A DNA stretch of 64,000 bases from Fictibacillus barbaricus (lineage in GTDB: Bacteria > Bacillota > Bacilli > Bacillales > Fictibacillaceae), in assembly GCF_014635025.1 (NCBI RefSeq), contig NZ_BMCE01000001.1, positions 1,116,001-1,180,000 of the forward strand, in the 5' to 3' direction. Made by a program: the position numbers and the translations under genes. Below are positions 8,111-16,209 of the stretch, one piece after another. Each line of letters starts with the position of its first letter. Position 1 is the first letter of the stretch. The notes below the pieces were generated by a model. It was not told where the DNA came from. It made no database searches and worked only from the letters and a program-made list of their open reading frames with translations.

Positions 8111-9070
8111 ATGAAAAGAAGACACGGTATACATACTAGGGTAGGAATTTTCACCTTGATACTTTTTCTTGTTCTATCCTTAACTGCATGTGGAGAAGGT
8201 GCCACAGAAAAGCAAAATTCTTCTGGTTCTTCAAAAGCTTATAAAGTCGATCATGCTATGGGTACAACTGAAGTGAAAAAAAATAAGCGTGTTGTTGTTT
8301 TAACCAATGAAGGAACTGAAGCTGTTCTTGCAATGGGTGTGAAGCCAATTGGAGCAGTTCAATCATGGATTGGAGATCCATGGTACGACCACATCAAGAG
8401 TCAGATGGACGGGGTTGAAGTGGTTGGAGATGAGATGAATGTAAATATAGAAAAAATTGCCTCTTTAAAACCAGACCTCATCATTGGCAACAAGGTACGT
8501 CAAGAGAAGATATATGACCAACTTAATAAAATCGCTCCTACAGTTTTTGCAGAAACATTAACTGGAAACTGGAAAGAAAATTTCAAGTTATATGCAAAAG
8601 CTATAAACAAAGAGGAAAAGGGACAGGAAGTCCTTGCATCTTATGACAATCGAATTGATGAACTGAAAACGGAATTAGGGGATAAATTGAACCAAAAGGT
8701 TTCAATTATCCGTTTCTTACCAGGAACATCTCGAATCTACCTTGAAGATTCTTTCTCGGGTGTAATATTAAAAGACCTTGGATTTAAAAGACCTGAAATT
8801 GAAAGCAAAGACCGATTTGCGTTAGAAGTAAAAAAGGAACAAATACCATTAATGGAAGGTGACCTATTATTTTACTTTACCTATGAAACCGGCGATGGTG
8901 AAGCTACAGAAACTGAAAAAGAATGGACAAAAGATCCACTTTGGAACAACCTTAATGTCGTGAAACAAGGCAAAGCTATAAAAGTAGAAGAAGCAATATG
9001 GAACACAGCAGGTGGGGCTATTGCAGCTAATCTGATGTTAGATGACATAGAACAATATCTTATCAAATAA
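8111..9070 (+). CDS. iron-siderophore ABC transporter substrate-binding lipoprotein
   Basis: A 319-residue protein with a lipoprotein signal ending in the lipobox LTAC (Cys 27), so it should be anchored outside the membrane. The rest is a class III periplasmic-binding fold of the FecB/FeuA/YfiY type: EGTEAVLAMGVKPIGAV and IEKIASLKPDLIIGN mark the first lobe and GDLLFYF the second. It should bind a ferric siderophore or ferric citrate. GGAGAG precedes ATG 8111. No permease or ATPase of the FecCD/FecE type lies nearby, so it must share one encoded elsewhere. The two Fur boxes in front support iron control. Confidence 0.88.
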   Translation: MKRRHGIHTRVGIFTLILFLVLSLTACGEGATEKQNSSGSSKAYKVDHAMGTTEVKKNKRVVVLTNEGTEAVLAMGVKPIGAVQSWIGDPWYDHIKSQMDGVEVVGDEMNVNIEKIASLKPDLIIGNKVRQEKIYDQLNKIAPTVFAETLTGNWKENFKLYAKAINKEEKGQEVLASYDNRIDELKTELGDKLNQKVSIIRFLPGTSRIYLEDSFSGVILKDLGFKRPEIESKDRFALEVKKEQIPLMEGDLLFYFTYETGDGEATETEKEWTKDPLWNNLNVVKQGKAIKVEEAIWNTAGGAIAANLMLDDIEQYLIK

Positions 9071-9204
9071 CCATTACACACAGTACGTCTCTAATGAGCG
9101 AAGAAAGTTATAAAATATCCTTTAATAAGTAATAGGCATTATTTTTGTAGTGAAAAATGACACTTATTTAACGAACTAGTGCTTTAATGGAGCGACGAAA
9201 AAAG

Positions 9205-9245
9205 CCTAATTTCTCAATTTTAATAGTGAGAAATTGGGTTTTTTA
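9205..9245 (+). terminator. rho-independent terminator after the binding-protein gene
   Basis: CCTAATTTCTCA pairs with TGAGAAATTGGG (12 bp) around a 10-base loop, then seven T. It lies 135 bases after the stop; only AT-rich sequence intervenes. Confidence 0.85.
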
Positions 9246-9328
9246 ATATTAGAATTTCCAAAAGTTATAAATACGCATTTCCTGATGCTACCTCTAATAT
9301 AACTTTTCCGAAAGTTTCCGACATTGTA

Positions 9329-9372
9329 TTGACAGTATCATGCACAATACTTACAATTGAAAACGATTATCA
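9329..9372 (+). promoter_or_regulatory. sigma-A promoter overlapped by a Fur box
   Basis: TTGACA (9329-9334), a 17-base spacer and TACAAT (9352-9357) make a near-consensus promoter. TGAAAACGATTATCA (9358-9372) follows directly and matches the 7-1-7 Fur motif with two mismatches, so Fur-Fe would block the start of transcription. The frame that can be opened at TTG 9329 lies inside this promoter, so it is not the real start of the next gene. Confidence 0.85.
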
Positions 9373-9397
9373 TTATCGAGTTGGGGGAAAAGTCACT

Positions 9398-11020
9398 ATG
9401 TTTAATGGAAGAAATAGCCGAAAAATGCTATTAATAACTGTATTTATTTTATTATTATCAAGCCTATTACTCGGTTGTACAAAAGCAAGCGATGGTTCAG
9501 CGCCAAAAAGCGAAAATGACAACATGCTAAAGATAGCTTGGCCGAGAGATATAGGTGAATTGAATCCTCATGTTTATAATCCTTCACAGTTATTTGCTCA
9601 GTCGATGGTGTATGAACCGTTAGTAAGTTACCAAGAGGGTGGCGAGTTAAAACCGCATCTAGCTGAGTCATGGGATATTTCTGAGGATGGCAAAGAATAC
9701 ACGTTTCATCTTCGTAAAGATGTGAAATTTTCTGACGGAACAAGCTTTAATGCAGACATTGTGAAAAAGAATTTTGATACGATTTTGAATAATGTTGCCT
9801 TACATAGTTGGTTAGGTTTCATTACGAAAATAGAACGAACAGAAGTAATTGACGAAAATACGTTTAAACTGACATTAACCGAACCATATTATCCAACGAT
9901 TCAAGAGTTAGCTGTTGTTCGGCCAGTTCGTTTCTTGGGTGAGGCTGGATTCCCAGAAGATGGTGATACCTCAAAAGGTGTCGTTGAACCAATTGGTACA
10001 GGTCCATGGGTTTTGGAAGAGTATAAAACGGATGAATATGCTATTTTCAAACGAAATGAAAATTATTGGGGTGAGCTGCCAAAAGAAGAAAAAATCCAAG
10101 TAAAAGTCATTCCTGATGCGGAAACGAGGGTACTTGCTTTTGAAAAAGGTGAGCTAGACCTTATTTATGGAGAAGGTGTCATCAATTTAGATGCTTTCAA
10201 ACAGTTGGAATCTACTGGAGATTATGAAACTAGTATTTCAGAACCAGTTGCAACGAGACAACTCGTCATCAACTCAACGAAAGAACAGCTTTCTGATGAA
10301 CGGGTACGTCAAGCATTACATTATGGTTTTAATAAAGAAGCACTTGTTGAAGGGATTACATCTGGTTATGAGGAAAAAGCAGATTATATTTTACCGACTA
10401 ACTTCCCTTATACGAAAGAAATTGACGCTAATGTCATTAATTATGATGTAGAAAAAGCGAAATCGTTATTAGATGAAGCAGGGTGGGCGCTTCCTAAAGG
10501 GAAAACGGTTCGTGAAAAAGATGGACAACCTCTTGAAGTCGAGCTGATGTATGATTCAGCAGAATCGATTCAAAAAACAATGGCAGAAACGCTTCAATCT
10601 GAGTGGGGAGCCATTGGTGTGAAATTAAACATTGTTGGAGTTGAATTAACAGAGCAAATTCAGAGATTTAAAGATAATAAATTTGATATTAATTTCTTTA
10701 GTAACTACGGAGCACCTTATGATCCTCATACGTTCCTAAATATTGTTTTGTCAGAAGGATTTGGATTTAATGAGGCGATATCGGCATATCAGAACAAAGG
10801 CGAATTGCTCAAACAAATAGCAGAGGTTCCAAAAACAACAGATGAGGAAAAACGCCAACAGCTCTACTCGTCTATTTTAAAATCAATTCAAGACCAGGGA
10901 GCGATTATACCAATCTCTTATATTAAGAAAACAGCGATTTATCAAAAAGATGTTACTAATTTTACTTTCCCTGCGAATCGTGACGAACATCCCTTCACGG
11001 GAATTAGCATTAAGCAGTAA
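9398..11020 (+). CDS. nikA: nickel/metallophore-type ABC transporter substrate-binding lipoprotein
   Basis: I set the start at ATG 9398, after GGGGG at 9383-9387, giving 540 residues. A lipoprotein signal ends in LLLGC. The rest is a class II (SBP_bac_5) fold: LNPHVYNPSQLFAQSMVYEPL, AESWDISEDGKEYTFHLRKDVKFSDG and GTGPWVLEEYK are family signatures, and VRPVRFL matches the region that in NikA-type proteins contributes an Arg to ligand binding. It should deliver Ni(II), or a metal bound to a small chelator, to the permease encoded next. The Fur box upstream points to iron control, more like staphylopine-type (Cnt) systems than classic nickel uptake. The exact ligand is not settled. Confidence 0.8.
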   Translation: MFNGRNSRKMLLITVFILLLSSLLLGCTKASDGSAPKSENDNMLKIAWPRDIGELNPHVYNPSQLFAQSMVYEPLVSYQEGGELKPHLAESWDISEDGKEYTFHLRKDVKFSDGTSFNADIVKKNFDTILNNVALHSWLGFITKIERTEVIDENTFKLTLTEPYYPTIQELAVVRPVRFLGEAGFPEDGDTSKGVVEPIGTGPWVLEEYKTDEYAIFKRNENYWGELPKEEKIQVKVIPDAETRVLAFEKGELDLIYGEGVINLDAFKQLESTGDYETSISEPVATRQLVINSTKEQLSDERVRQALHYGFNKEALVEGITSGYEEKADYILPTNFPYTKEIDANVINYDVEKAKSLLDEAGWALPKGKTVREKDGQPLEVELMYDSAESIQKTMAETLQSEWGAIGVKLNIVGVELTEQIQRFKDNKFDINFFSNYGAPYDPHTFLNIVLSEGFGFNEAISAYQNKGELLKQIAEVPKTTDEEKRQQLYSSILKSIQDQGAIIPISYIKKTAIYQKDVTNFTFPANRDEHPFTGISIKQ

Positions 11021-11036
11021 GTTGCAGGAGGCTTTC

Positions 11037-11981
11037 ATGGGCACCTATATTTTCAAACGATTGATCTCAATTATTCCGGTTTTTCTCTTAGCTGCATTGC
11101 TTACAACTGGAATGATTCATCTTTCACCGGTAGATCCGGCTGAGGCCTATTTAGCAGCCGCCCATATTCAACCAACCGATGAAATTTTGGAGCAAAAAAG
11201 ACAAGAGTTTGGTTTAGATCAACCATTCTTTAACCAATATATAAACTCAATTATGAAGATATGCCAACTTGATTTTGGCATATCTTATGTTTCGAATAAG
11301 CAGGTTTGGGATGAGGTTATATCCAGAATACCGGTTACCATCCAGCTAGCTCTAGGAAGTATATTAATAGCTGTACTAATAAGTATCCCGCTAGGCTTCC
11401 TTGCCGGAGTAAAGAAAAACAGCCTAATCGACCATTTTAGCCGGATTCTCTCGTTTTTAGGGGCATCGATTCCCTCTTTTTGGCTAGGTTATCTTTTCAT
11501 TTTTTTCTTTTCTGTTAAACTTGATCTTTTCCCAGTTGAAGGAGTTGGGACATGGCAGCATCTTGTTCTGCCTTCGGTTACATTGGCTCTTCCGTTAATT
11601 GCAATCTATACAAGGTTGTTGCGTGCTAGTGTTCTTGAAAATTTGCAGCAGCCATATGTGCTTTTTGCGAGGACTAGAGGAATTAACGAAAGAACGATAA
11701 TGGCCAAACATGTTTTAAGAATTGCCATTTCCCCGATGATTACTGGACTTGGGATGAATCTTGGAAAACTACTAACTGGAACGATAATTGTTGAAGCAGT
11801 TTTTTCTTGGCCGGGGTTTGGACGTTATTTTATTGAAGCTATTTTTAATCGTGATATACCTGTTATTCAATGCTATGTGCTAATTGCAGCTATCTTATTT
11901 ATCGTTAGCAATTTAATTGTTGATTTAATTCAAATGTATATTGACCCGCGTATTTCCAGGAAAGAAGGACACCAGCAATGA
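11037..11981 (+). CDS. nikB: ABC transporter permease, NikB/DppB type
   Basis: A 314-residue membrane protein starting at ATG 11037 after GCAGGAGG; a longer frame reaches back into nikA and is not needed. It has the N-terminal helix of DppB-type permeases (YIFKRLISIIPVFLLAALLTTG), five further helices, and the ATPase-docking EAA loop near LFARTRGINERTIMAKHVLR. VEAVFSWPGFGRYFIEAI is a signature of this family. It pairs with NikC to form the membrane channel. The stop overlaps the start of nikC by four bases. Confidence 0.88.
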   Translation: MGTYIFKRLISIIPVFLLAALLTTGMIHLSPVDPAEAYLAAAHIQPTDEILEQKRQEFGLDQPFFNQYINSIMKICQLDFGISYVSNKQVWDEVISRIPVTIQLALGSILIAVLISIPLGFLAGVKKNSLIDHFSRILSFLGASIPSFWLGYLFIFFFSVKLDLFPVEGVGTWQHLVLPSVTLALPLIAIYTRLLRASVLENLQQPYVLFARTRGINERTIMAKHVLRIAISPMITGLGMNLGKLLTGTIIVEAVFSWPGFGRYFIEAIFNRDIPVIQCYVLIAAILFIVSNLIVDLIQMYIDPRISRKEGHQQ

Positions 11982-12811
11982 TCATGAGCATACCTAAGAT
12001 ATTTAGAAGTCAAAAAGTCATTCCGATATGCTCGATTATATTATGTATTCTTTTTATCATCGCTATCTTTGCTCCATGGATTGCACCACATGATCCAATA
12101 GCTGTAAATTTAGCTTATAAGCTTCAGCCTCCATCTTGGGCATATCCATTAGGAACTGATCATTTAGGAAGATGTAACCTTTCACGAATTTTATATGGGA
12201 CGCGCCTTTCATTAGGATTTGCGATGCTGATTTTTATTTCTTCCATTCTCATTGGTTTACTTGTTGGAACTTTTTCAGGGTATAAGGGCGGCATTGTTGA
12301 TCATGTTTTGATGAGGTTTTGTGATGGTGTCATGGCTTTTCCAAGTCTTATCCTTATTCTTGGACTGGTTGGTATATTTGGGCCTGGACTTACGCAGGTC
12401 ATTATAGCACTGATGCTTGTCCAATGGGTCTACTACGCAAGAATGTTCCGAGGAATGGTCCTTAGTCTGAAAGAACAAAACTTTATTGCAGCTGCGAAAA
12501 TAAGCGGCTCTTCTCAATGGAAGATTATTAAAAATCACATTGTCCCAAATGTGCTCCCACCACTTGTCGTTATGGGCACATTGGAAATGGGCTGGGCTAT
12601 TATGGATATATCCGCCATGTCGTTTCTGGGATTAGGAGTGCAACCCCCAACACCTGAATGGGGAGCGATGATTCACGAAGGAAAATCGTATATTCGGACA
12701 AATCCAGAATTAATGCTATATCCAGGTTTGATCATTATGCTCGTTATTGTTACTTTCAATTTATTAGGCGAAGCATTATCAGAACAGTATGGTGTCAAAC
12801 GTAGATTTTAA
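11978..12811 (+). CDS. nikC: ABC transporter permease, NikC/DppC type
   Basis: A 277-residue membrane protein opening with ATGA overlapping the nikB stop, so translation is coupled. APWIAPHDPIAVNLAYKLQPP and YPLGTDHLGRCNLSRILYGTR are classic DppC-type N-terminal motifs. FIAAAKISGSSQWKIIKNHIVPN is the EAA loop that contacts the ATPases, and FLGLGVQPPTPEWGAMI closes the family pattern. It is the second half of the channel. Confidence 0.88.
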   Translation: MIMSIPKIFRSQKVIPICSIILCILFIIAIFAPWIAPHDPIAVNLAYKLQPPSWAYPLGTDHLGRCNLSRILYGTRLSLGFAMLIFISSILIGLLVGTFSGYKGGIVDHVLMRFCDGVMAFPSLILILGLVGIFGPGLTQVIIALMLVQWVYYARMFRGMVLSLKEQNFIAAAKISGSSQWKIIKNHIVPNVLPPLVVMGTLEMGWAIMDISAMSFLGLGVQPPTPEWGAMIHEGKSYIRTNPELMLYPGLIIMLVIVTFNLLGEALSEQYGVKRRF

Positions 12812-12817
12812 AAAGGA

Positions 12818-13654
12818 ATGAGAATATTGGGTGCAGAACAGACCAATGTGTTACAAGTGAAAGATTTACATGTACAGGTAAAAACAAAAGATGGTGTTAT
12901 TCCACTTGTTCAAGAAATAAATTTTGAACTAAAGCGTGGACGTGTACTTGGTCTTGTAGGGGAGAGTGGATGCGGTAAAACCGTTACAAGTATGTCCATT
13001 TTTCAGCTTCTTGATCGGAAAACGACAATGATTGAAGGAAGTATAGCATTACAAGGACGTGAATTGAACGGTTTAACCGATAAAGAAATGCGTAAGATCC
13101 GTGGCAAGGACATAGCCTTTATTATGCAAAATCCGATGAATGCTTTTACACCTGTTTTTACGATTGGCCATCAATTTATTGAAACCATTCGTTCACATAC
13201 ACCTTGTAGTAAAAAAGAAGCAACAGAGCTTGCCATTGAGACAATGCATAGTGTCAACTTAACAAATCCTGATAAACTATTGAAATACTATCCTTTTCAA
13301 CTGAGTGGCGGTATGCTTCAACGGGTAATGATTGCTATTGCTGCCTGCACACATCCAGCTGTTATTATTGCCGATGAACCTACAACCGCACTTGACGTAA
13401 AGAATCAGAAGAAAGTGCTGTTCCATTTAGATAAAATTCGTTCTGAATTTGGTTCTGCCATTTTATTAATTTCTCATGATCTCGGTGTCATTTCTGAAAT
13501 GGCAGATGAAGTTGCCGTTATGCAGAATGGCAGAATAGTGGAAAAAGCAGATGTGTTCCAACTATTTGATGAACCACAGCATGAGTATACGAAGAAACTG
13601 TTAAATGCACGCTCACTATTACATGTAGATGAACCTATCATTCATTTGGCATGA
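12818..13654 (+). CDS. nikD: ABC transporter ATPase, NikD type
   Basis: A 278-residue ATPase with Walker A GESGCGKT, signature LSGGMLQRVMIA, Walker B VIIADEPTTALD and H-loop ISHD. The methionine-rich signature (GGMLQR) is the one typical of NikD. ATG 12818 has the weak site AAAAGG before it; TTG 12827 is an alternative start. It powers transport together with NikE, as is usual for this family with two different ATPases. Confidence 0.87.
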   Translation: MRILGAEQTNVLQVKDLHVQVKTKDGVIPLVQEINFELKRGRVLGLVGESGCGKTVTSMSIFQLLDRKTTMIEGSIALQGRELNGLTDKEMRKIRGKDIAFIMQNPMNAFTPVFTIGHQFIETIRSHTPCSKKEATELAIETMHSVNLTNPDKLLKYYPFQLSGGMLQRVMIAIAACTHPAVIIADEPTTALDVKNQKKVLFHLDKIRSEFGSAILLISHDLGVISEMADEVAVMQNGRIVEKADVFQLFDEPQHEYTKKLLNARSLLHVDEPIIHLA

Positions 13655-13687
13655 CCTTATGATAGACATTTTATTAGGGGTGAACAA

Positions 13688-14518
13688 ATGAGTTTAATAC
13701 AAGTAAATGAAGTAACCCATAGCTACGGATCCCGATCGTTTTTCAACTGGAAAGACCGATCAAAAAAAGTTCTTTCCGATATTTCCTTCTCAATTGAAGA
13801 AGGAGCATGTTTAGGGCTGCTTGGTTCGAGTGGAGCCGGTAAAAGTACTTTAGGAAAATTGATTCTTGGTTTGGAACGACCACAAAATGGACAAATTCTG
13901 TTTCAAGGGCATGATATTTATACTGCAGATAAGCATACTCGTCAAAAAATCCGTCGCGATATTCAGGCTGTCTTTCAAGATTCATACTCATCTGTTAATC
14001 CCCGAATAACAGCAGAACGTATTATTGCAGAGCCTTTAGAAAACTATGAAAAGCTAACAGCTGCCGAACAAAAACGAACCATTGTTGAATTATTGGAAAG
14101 GGTAGGGCTAAGCGAAGGGGACTTAAAAAAATATCCACACCAATTTAGCGGAGGGCAATTACAGAGGATTAATATTGCAAGGGCGATCTCTATTAAACCA
14201 AAGTTTATTGTGTTAGACGAATCTGTTAGTAGTTTAGATATGGTTAACCAGAAACTTATTTTAGAACTACTAAATGAGCTAAAGGAAGACTTCGGCTTAT
14301 CTTATCTTTTTATAACACACGATATTAAAGCTGCCTATACGATTAGTGATTCATTGGGTGTACTCGAAAAAGGAGAATTAGTCGAGCTATATGATTCAAA
14401 AAATCAGTTTTTTACTTCAGAACATCCTATAGTAAAAGAGATGAGAGGTTCCATACTTGCCGAGCACCCACGTTTTCGTTCGATAAGAACAAGAGTTAGC
14501 CGGGTTAGCCATACTTAA
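13688..14518 (+). CDS. nikE: ABC transporter ATPase, NikE/OppF type
   Basis: A 276-residue ATPase starting at ATG 13688 behind AGGGGTGA. Walker A is GSSGAGKST, the signature is FSGGQLQRINIARA, and Walker B is FIVLDESVSSLD, with Ser in place of the usual Pro after the catalytic Glu, a known OppF/NikE variant. The tail (DSKNQFFTSEHPIVKEM) matches OppF-type proteins. It is the last gene of the operon before a terminator. No metallophore synthesis gene is visible next to it. Confidence 0.87.
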   Translation: MSLIQVNEVTHSYGSRSFFNWKDRSKKVLSDISFSIEEGACLGLLGSSGAGKSTLGKLILGLERPQNGQILFQGHDIYTADKHTRQKIRRDIQAVFQDSYSSVNPRITAERIIAEPLENYEKLTAAEQKRTIVELLERVGLSEGDLKKYPHQFSGGQLQRINIARAISIKPKFIVLDESVSSLDMVNQKLILELLNELKEDFGLSYLFITHDIKAAYTISDSLGVLEKGELVELYDSKNQFFTSEHPIVKEMRGSILAEHPRFRSIRTRVSRVSHT

Positions 14519-14545
14519 TTTAAATGTATTTATATTTATTCTAAG

Positions 14546-14585
14546 GCCTTGATTTCATTCACGTAATCGGGGCTTTTATTTTTAA
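14546..14585 (+). terminator. terminator of the nik-type operon
   Basis: GCCTTGATT pairs with AATCGGGGC (9 bp with G-T pairs) around a 10-base loop, followed by TTTTATTTTT. It lies 28 bases after the nikE stop. Confidence 0.75.
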
Positions 14586-14619
14586 TTTCATCTTAAAAGT
14601 TTAGAAGGAGGAAAGTCGG

Positions 14620-14951
14620 ATGAATCATCTTGCATACCTTGCTTTGGCGATTCCTCTAACGATTTCAACCATGACGACGCCTTTATTAGGTGCCGTCGAT
14701 ACAGCCGTTGTCGGGCAGCTTCCTGATCCTGCTTATATTGGAGGCGTTGCAGTAGGGACTCTTATTTTTAATACTTTGTATTGGGTATTCGGCTTTTTAC
14801 GGGTTAGCACGTCTGCTTTTGCCGCGCAAATGTTCCATTACTAAATAAACAGATTAAAAGGCTGAAGCAAACTATTATAGGTGAGGTGGAGGAAGAACGG
14901 TTACACAGGAACCAGGATGAAGTATCCAGAAAAACTACTTATTCTTCCTAA
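14620..14951 (+). pseudogene. N-terminal fragment of a MATE/DinF-type efflux gene
   Basis: ATG 14620, with GGAGG about 10 bases before it, opens 74 codons ending at TAA 14842. The product (PLTISTMTTPLLGAVDTAVVGQL, then YWVFGFLRVSTSAFAAQ) is the first about 70 residues of a DinF-type MATE exporter, normally about 440 residues. After the AAQ point the MATE sequence stops. A different open frame crosses the junction (14838-14951, LLNKQIKRLKQTIIGEVEEE), like the tail of an unrelated gene. This is best read as a deletion that joined two genes. Codons 1-70 look normal, so the loss may be fairly recent. Confidence 0.8.
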
Positions 14952-15017
14952 ACTAAATACATGCCAGAATTAACTGACTCATACACAGTACAAAAATGTT
15001 ATGCGATAGAAAAATGA

Positions 15018-15094
15018 TATTCAACGAGGGTGCGTTAATCCAAGAAGGATTAACGCACATTTAATGAATTTATTAAACAAACGAGCGGAATTAT
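15018..15094 (+). repeat. dispersed repeat, copy 6 (variant stem)
   Basis: TATTCAACGAGGGTGCGTTAATCC and GGATTAACGCAC form a perfect 11-base stem around CAAGAA, then AATTTATTAAACAAACGAGCGGAATTATT. The stem sequence differs from the other copies on both arms, so pairing is kept while sequence changes. The T-run is poor here. Confidence 0.65.
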
Positions 15095-15115
15095 TAACAA
15101 GGAGGCTTGAAAGTA

Positions 15116-15353
15116 ATGGAAATGAGACTTTATTCTTCATATAGATATATTATCAGTTGAAGTAAAAATTGATGGAAATGATTATAGGTTTGATGTGAGA
15201 TGATAAGCACCTGATAAACCTTACGGTGAAACTTGGATTTTACAATCTTATGCTAATAAGTTGACTGGGGAAAAGGATTTATCAAATGAACAAATCGAAG
15301 AATTTTTAGATACTATCAATGCAAAATGGAACTGGAATATGGACGATTTTTAA
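15116..15353 (+). pseudogene. broken small gene of unknown function
   Basis: AAGGAGG precedes ATG 15116, but that frame ends after 14 codons. From about 15126 a second frame reads DFILHIDILSVEVKIDGND, runs into two adjacent stops (TGA TAA at 15201-15206), and continues as APDKPYGETWILQSYANKL to TAA 15351. One small indel near 15122 and two base changes, perhaps an original Trp-Tyr, would restore a gene of about 78 codons. I do not recognise the family. It is enclosed by repeat copies 6 and 7. Confidence 0.7.
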
Positions 15354-15358
15354 TTTAA

Positions 15359-15396
15359 GTTATTCCACTATCTGGTGCGTTTGTGGAATAAAGAGC
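15359..15396 (+). repeat. dispersed repeat, copy 7 (5' part only)
   Basis: TTATTCCACTATCTGGTGCGTTTGTGGAATAAAGAGC keeps only the first block; the hairpin and T-run are gone. It lies six bases after the broken small gene. Confidence 0.5.
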
Positions 15397-15557
15397 ATGG
15401 TTACTTATTGTTAACTCTAAGTAAAAAATGAAATTATTTATTCGTGTTTAAAATAAACCTTGATGGAACATATTTTATTGGAACATGGCCATCAACCATA
15501 ATTTTCCTTACGTAGCTATCTCACGAAGTGTAGTAAAGTAATGTAAATAAAGAATAC

Positions 15558-15611
15558 AAAAAAGCACCTCGATTATCTGCAAGCCAGAGCAGATAATCGA
15601 GGTGCTTTTTT
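15558..15611. terminator. perfect 23-bp inverted repeat, bidirectional terminator shape
   Basis: Positions 15558-15580 (starting AAAAAAGCACCTCG) and 15589-15611 (ending CGAGGTGCTTTTTT) are exact reverse complements with an 8-base loop. Both strands end in T-runs. No intact gene ends nearby on either strand; the closest real gene is the tRNA at 15819-15894. It was probably the terminator of a gene now lost. Confidence 0.8.
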
Positions 15612-15772
15612 ACAATTTATTACCGGAATTTCTGCAATATACCGTGTATGAAAGAAAAGGCGATTTTCTTATAATAATCATCCTTTTTTCCCCTTTAGTT
15701 AACTAAAGGTGAACCAAATGTGAACCTATGTTATTGAACTTAATTTAAACATTAAAGATTAAGTTTTTATAA

Positions 15773-15806
15773 AAAAAACAAAACCCTTGATTCCTCAAGG
15801 GTTTTT
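15773..15806 (-). terminator. terminator of the tRNA-Ala gene
   Basis: ACCCTTGA and TCAAGGGT form an 8-bp stem with a 4-base loop; read on the minus strand it ends in a long T-run (the A-run at 15771-15779). It lies 13 bases past the CCA end of the tRNA. Confidence 0.85.
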
Positions 15807-15818
15807 GACTGTTATGTA

Positions 15819-15894
15819 TGGTGGAGACTAGCGGGATCGAACCGCTGACCTTTTGGCTGCCAGCCAAACGCTCTCCCAGCTGAGCTAAGCCCCC
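15819..15894 (-). tRNA. tRNA-Ala (anticodon GGC)
   Basis: On the minus strand 76 bases fold as a full cloverleaf: acceptor GGGGGCT/AGTCTCC including the G3-U70 pair that identifies alanine tRNAs, D arm GCTCAGCTGGGAGAGC, anticodon stem TTTGG/CCAAA with loop CTGGCAG (anticodon GGC), T arm AGCGG-TTCGATC-CCGCT, discriminator A and an encoded CCA. The gene is single, with its own promoter and terminator, and sits at the edge of the accessory region. Confidence 0.96.
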
Positions 15895-15910
15895 AATATG
15901 CGATATGAAA

Positions 15911-15939
15911 ATTATATAAGTTTCTTAACAAGGGAGCAA
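15911..15939 (-). promoter_or_regulatory. promoter of tRNA-Ala
   Basis: On the minus strand TTGCTC (15934-15939), a 17-base spacer and TATAAT (15911-15916) lie 17 bases before the 5' end of the tRNA. Confidence 0.75.
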
Positions 15940-16073
15940 GCTTTTTTTGATAGTTCTGCATAATTAAGTTCCATAATTCAAACAATGACCAAATAATGAC
16001 ATGCAAGCTTTGTCCAACAGAGGATGAAGTTTTTTATATAAGTCTTTTTTACCGCACTTTTTAGCCGTTAAAA

Positions 16074-16090
16074 TTGGTATAGACAACTAG
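16074..16090. promoter_or_regulatory. NagR (YvoA/DasR-type) operator-like site upstream of nagZ
   Basis: TTGGTATAGACAACTAG resembles the DasR/YvoA operator (TGGTCTAGACCA core; ATTGGTATAGACAACT-like in Bacilli). The same TGGTATAGACAACTAG core recurs at 19613-19630 before the regulator gene. TATAGT at 16096-16101 would be a -10 with the site covering the -35/spacer region. The gap 15940-16073 holds nothing else I recognise. Confidence 0.75.
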
Positions 16091-16171
16091 TCCTATATAG
16101 TCTAAGGACTTAAGTTCTGTTTTATCATTATGTGACAGGAACCTCCCTTTTTCTACCGAAAAGTGTCAAGA

Positions 16172-16187
16172 ATGAAAGCGTTATCAA
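16172..16187. promoter_or_regulatory. CcpA cre site in the nagZ leader
   Basis: ATGAAAGCGTTATCAA fits the consensus WTGNAANCGNWNNCAW at every position. It lies between the operator and the ribosome site AAGGAGG (16195-16201), a position where CcpA binding acts as a roadblock. Confidence 0.85.
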
Positions 16188-16209
16188 AAATCTGAAGGAG
16201 GTAAAAATT

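Noticed and set aside
9329-9397. Earlier start (TTG 9329) for the nikA-like protein
   Set aside because: The TTG is the first half of a consensus -35 hexamer and the frame runs through the promoter and Fur box; ATG 9398 gives a normal lipoprotein signal.
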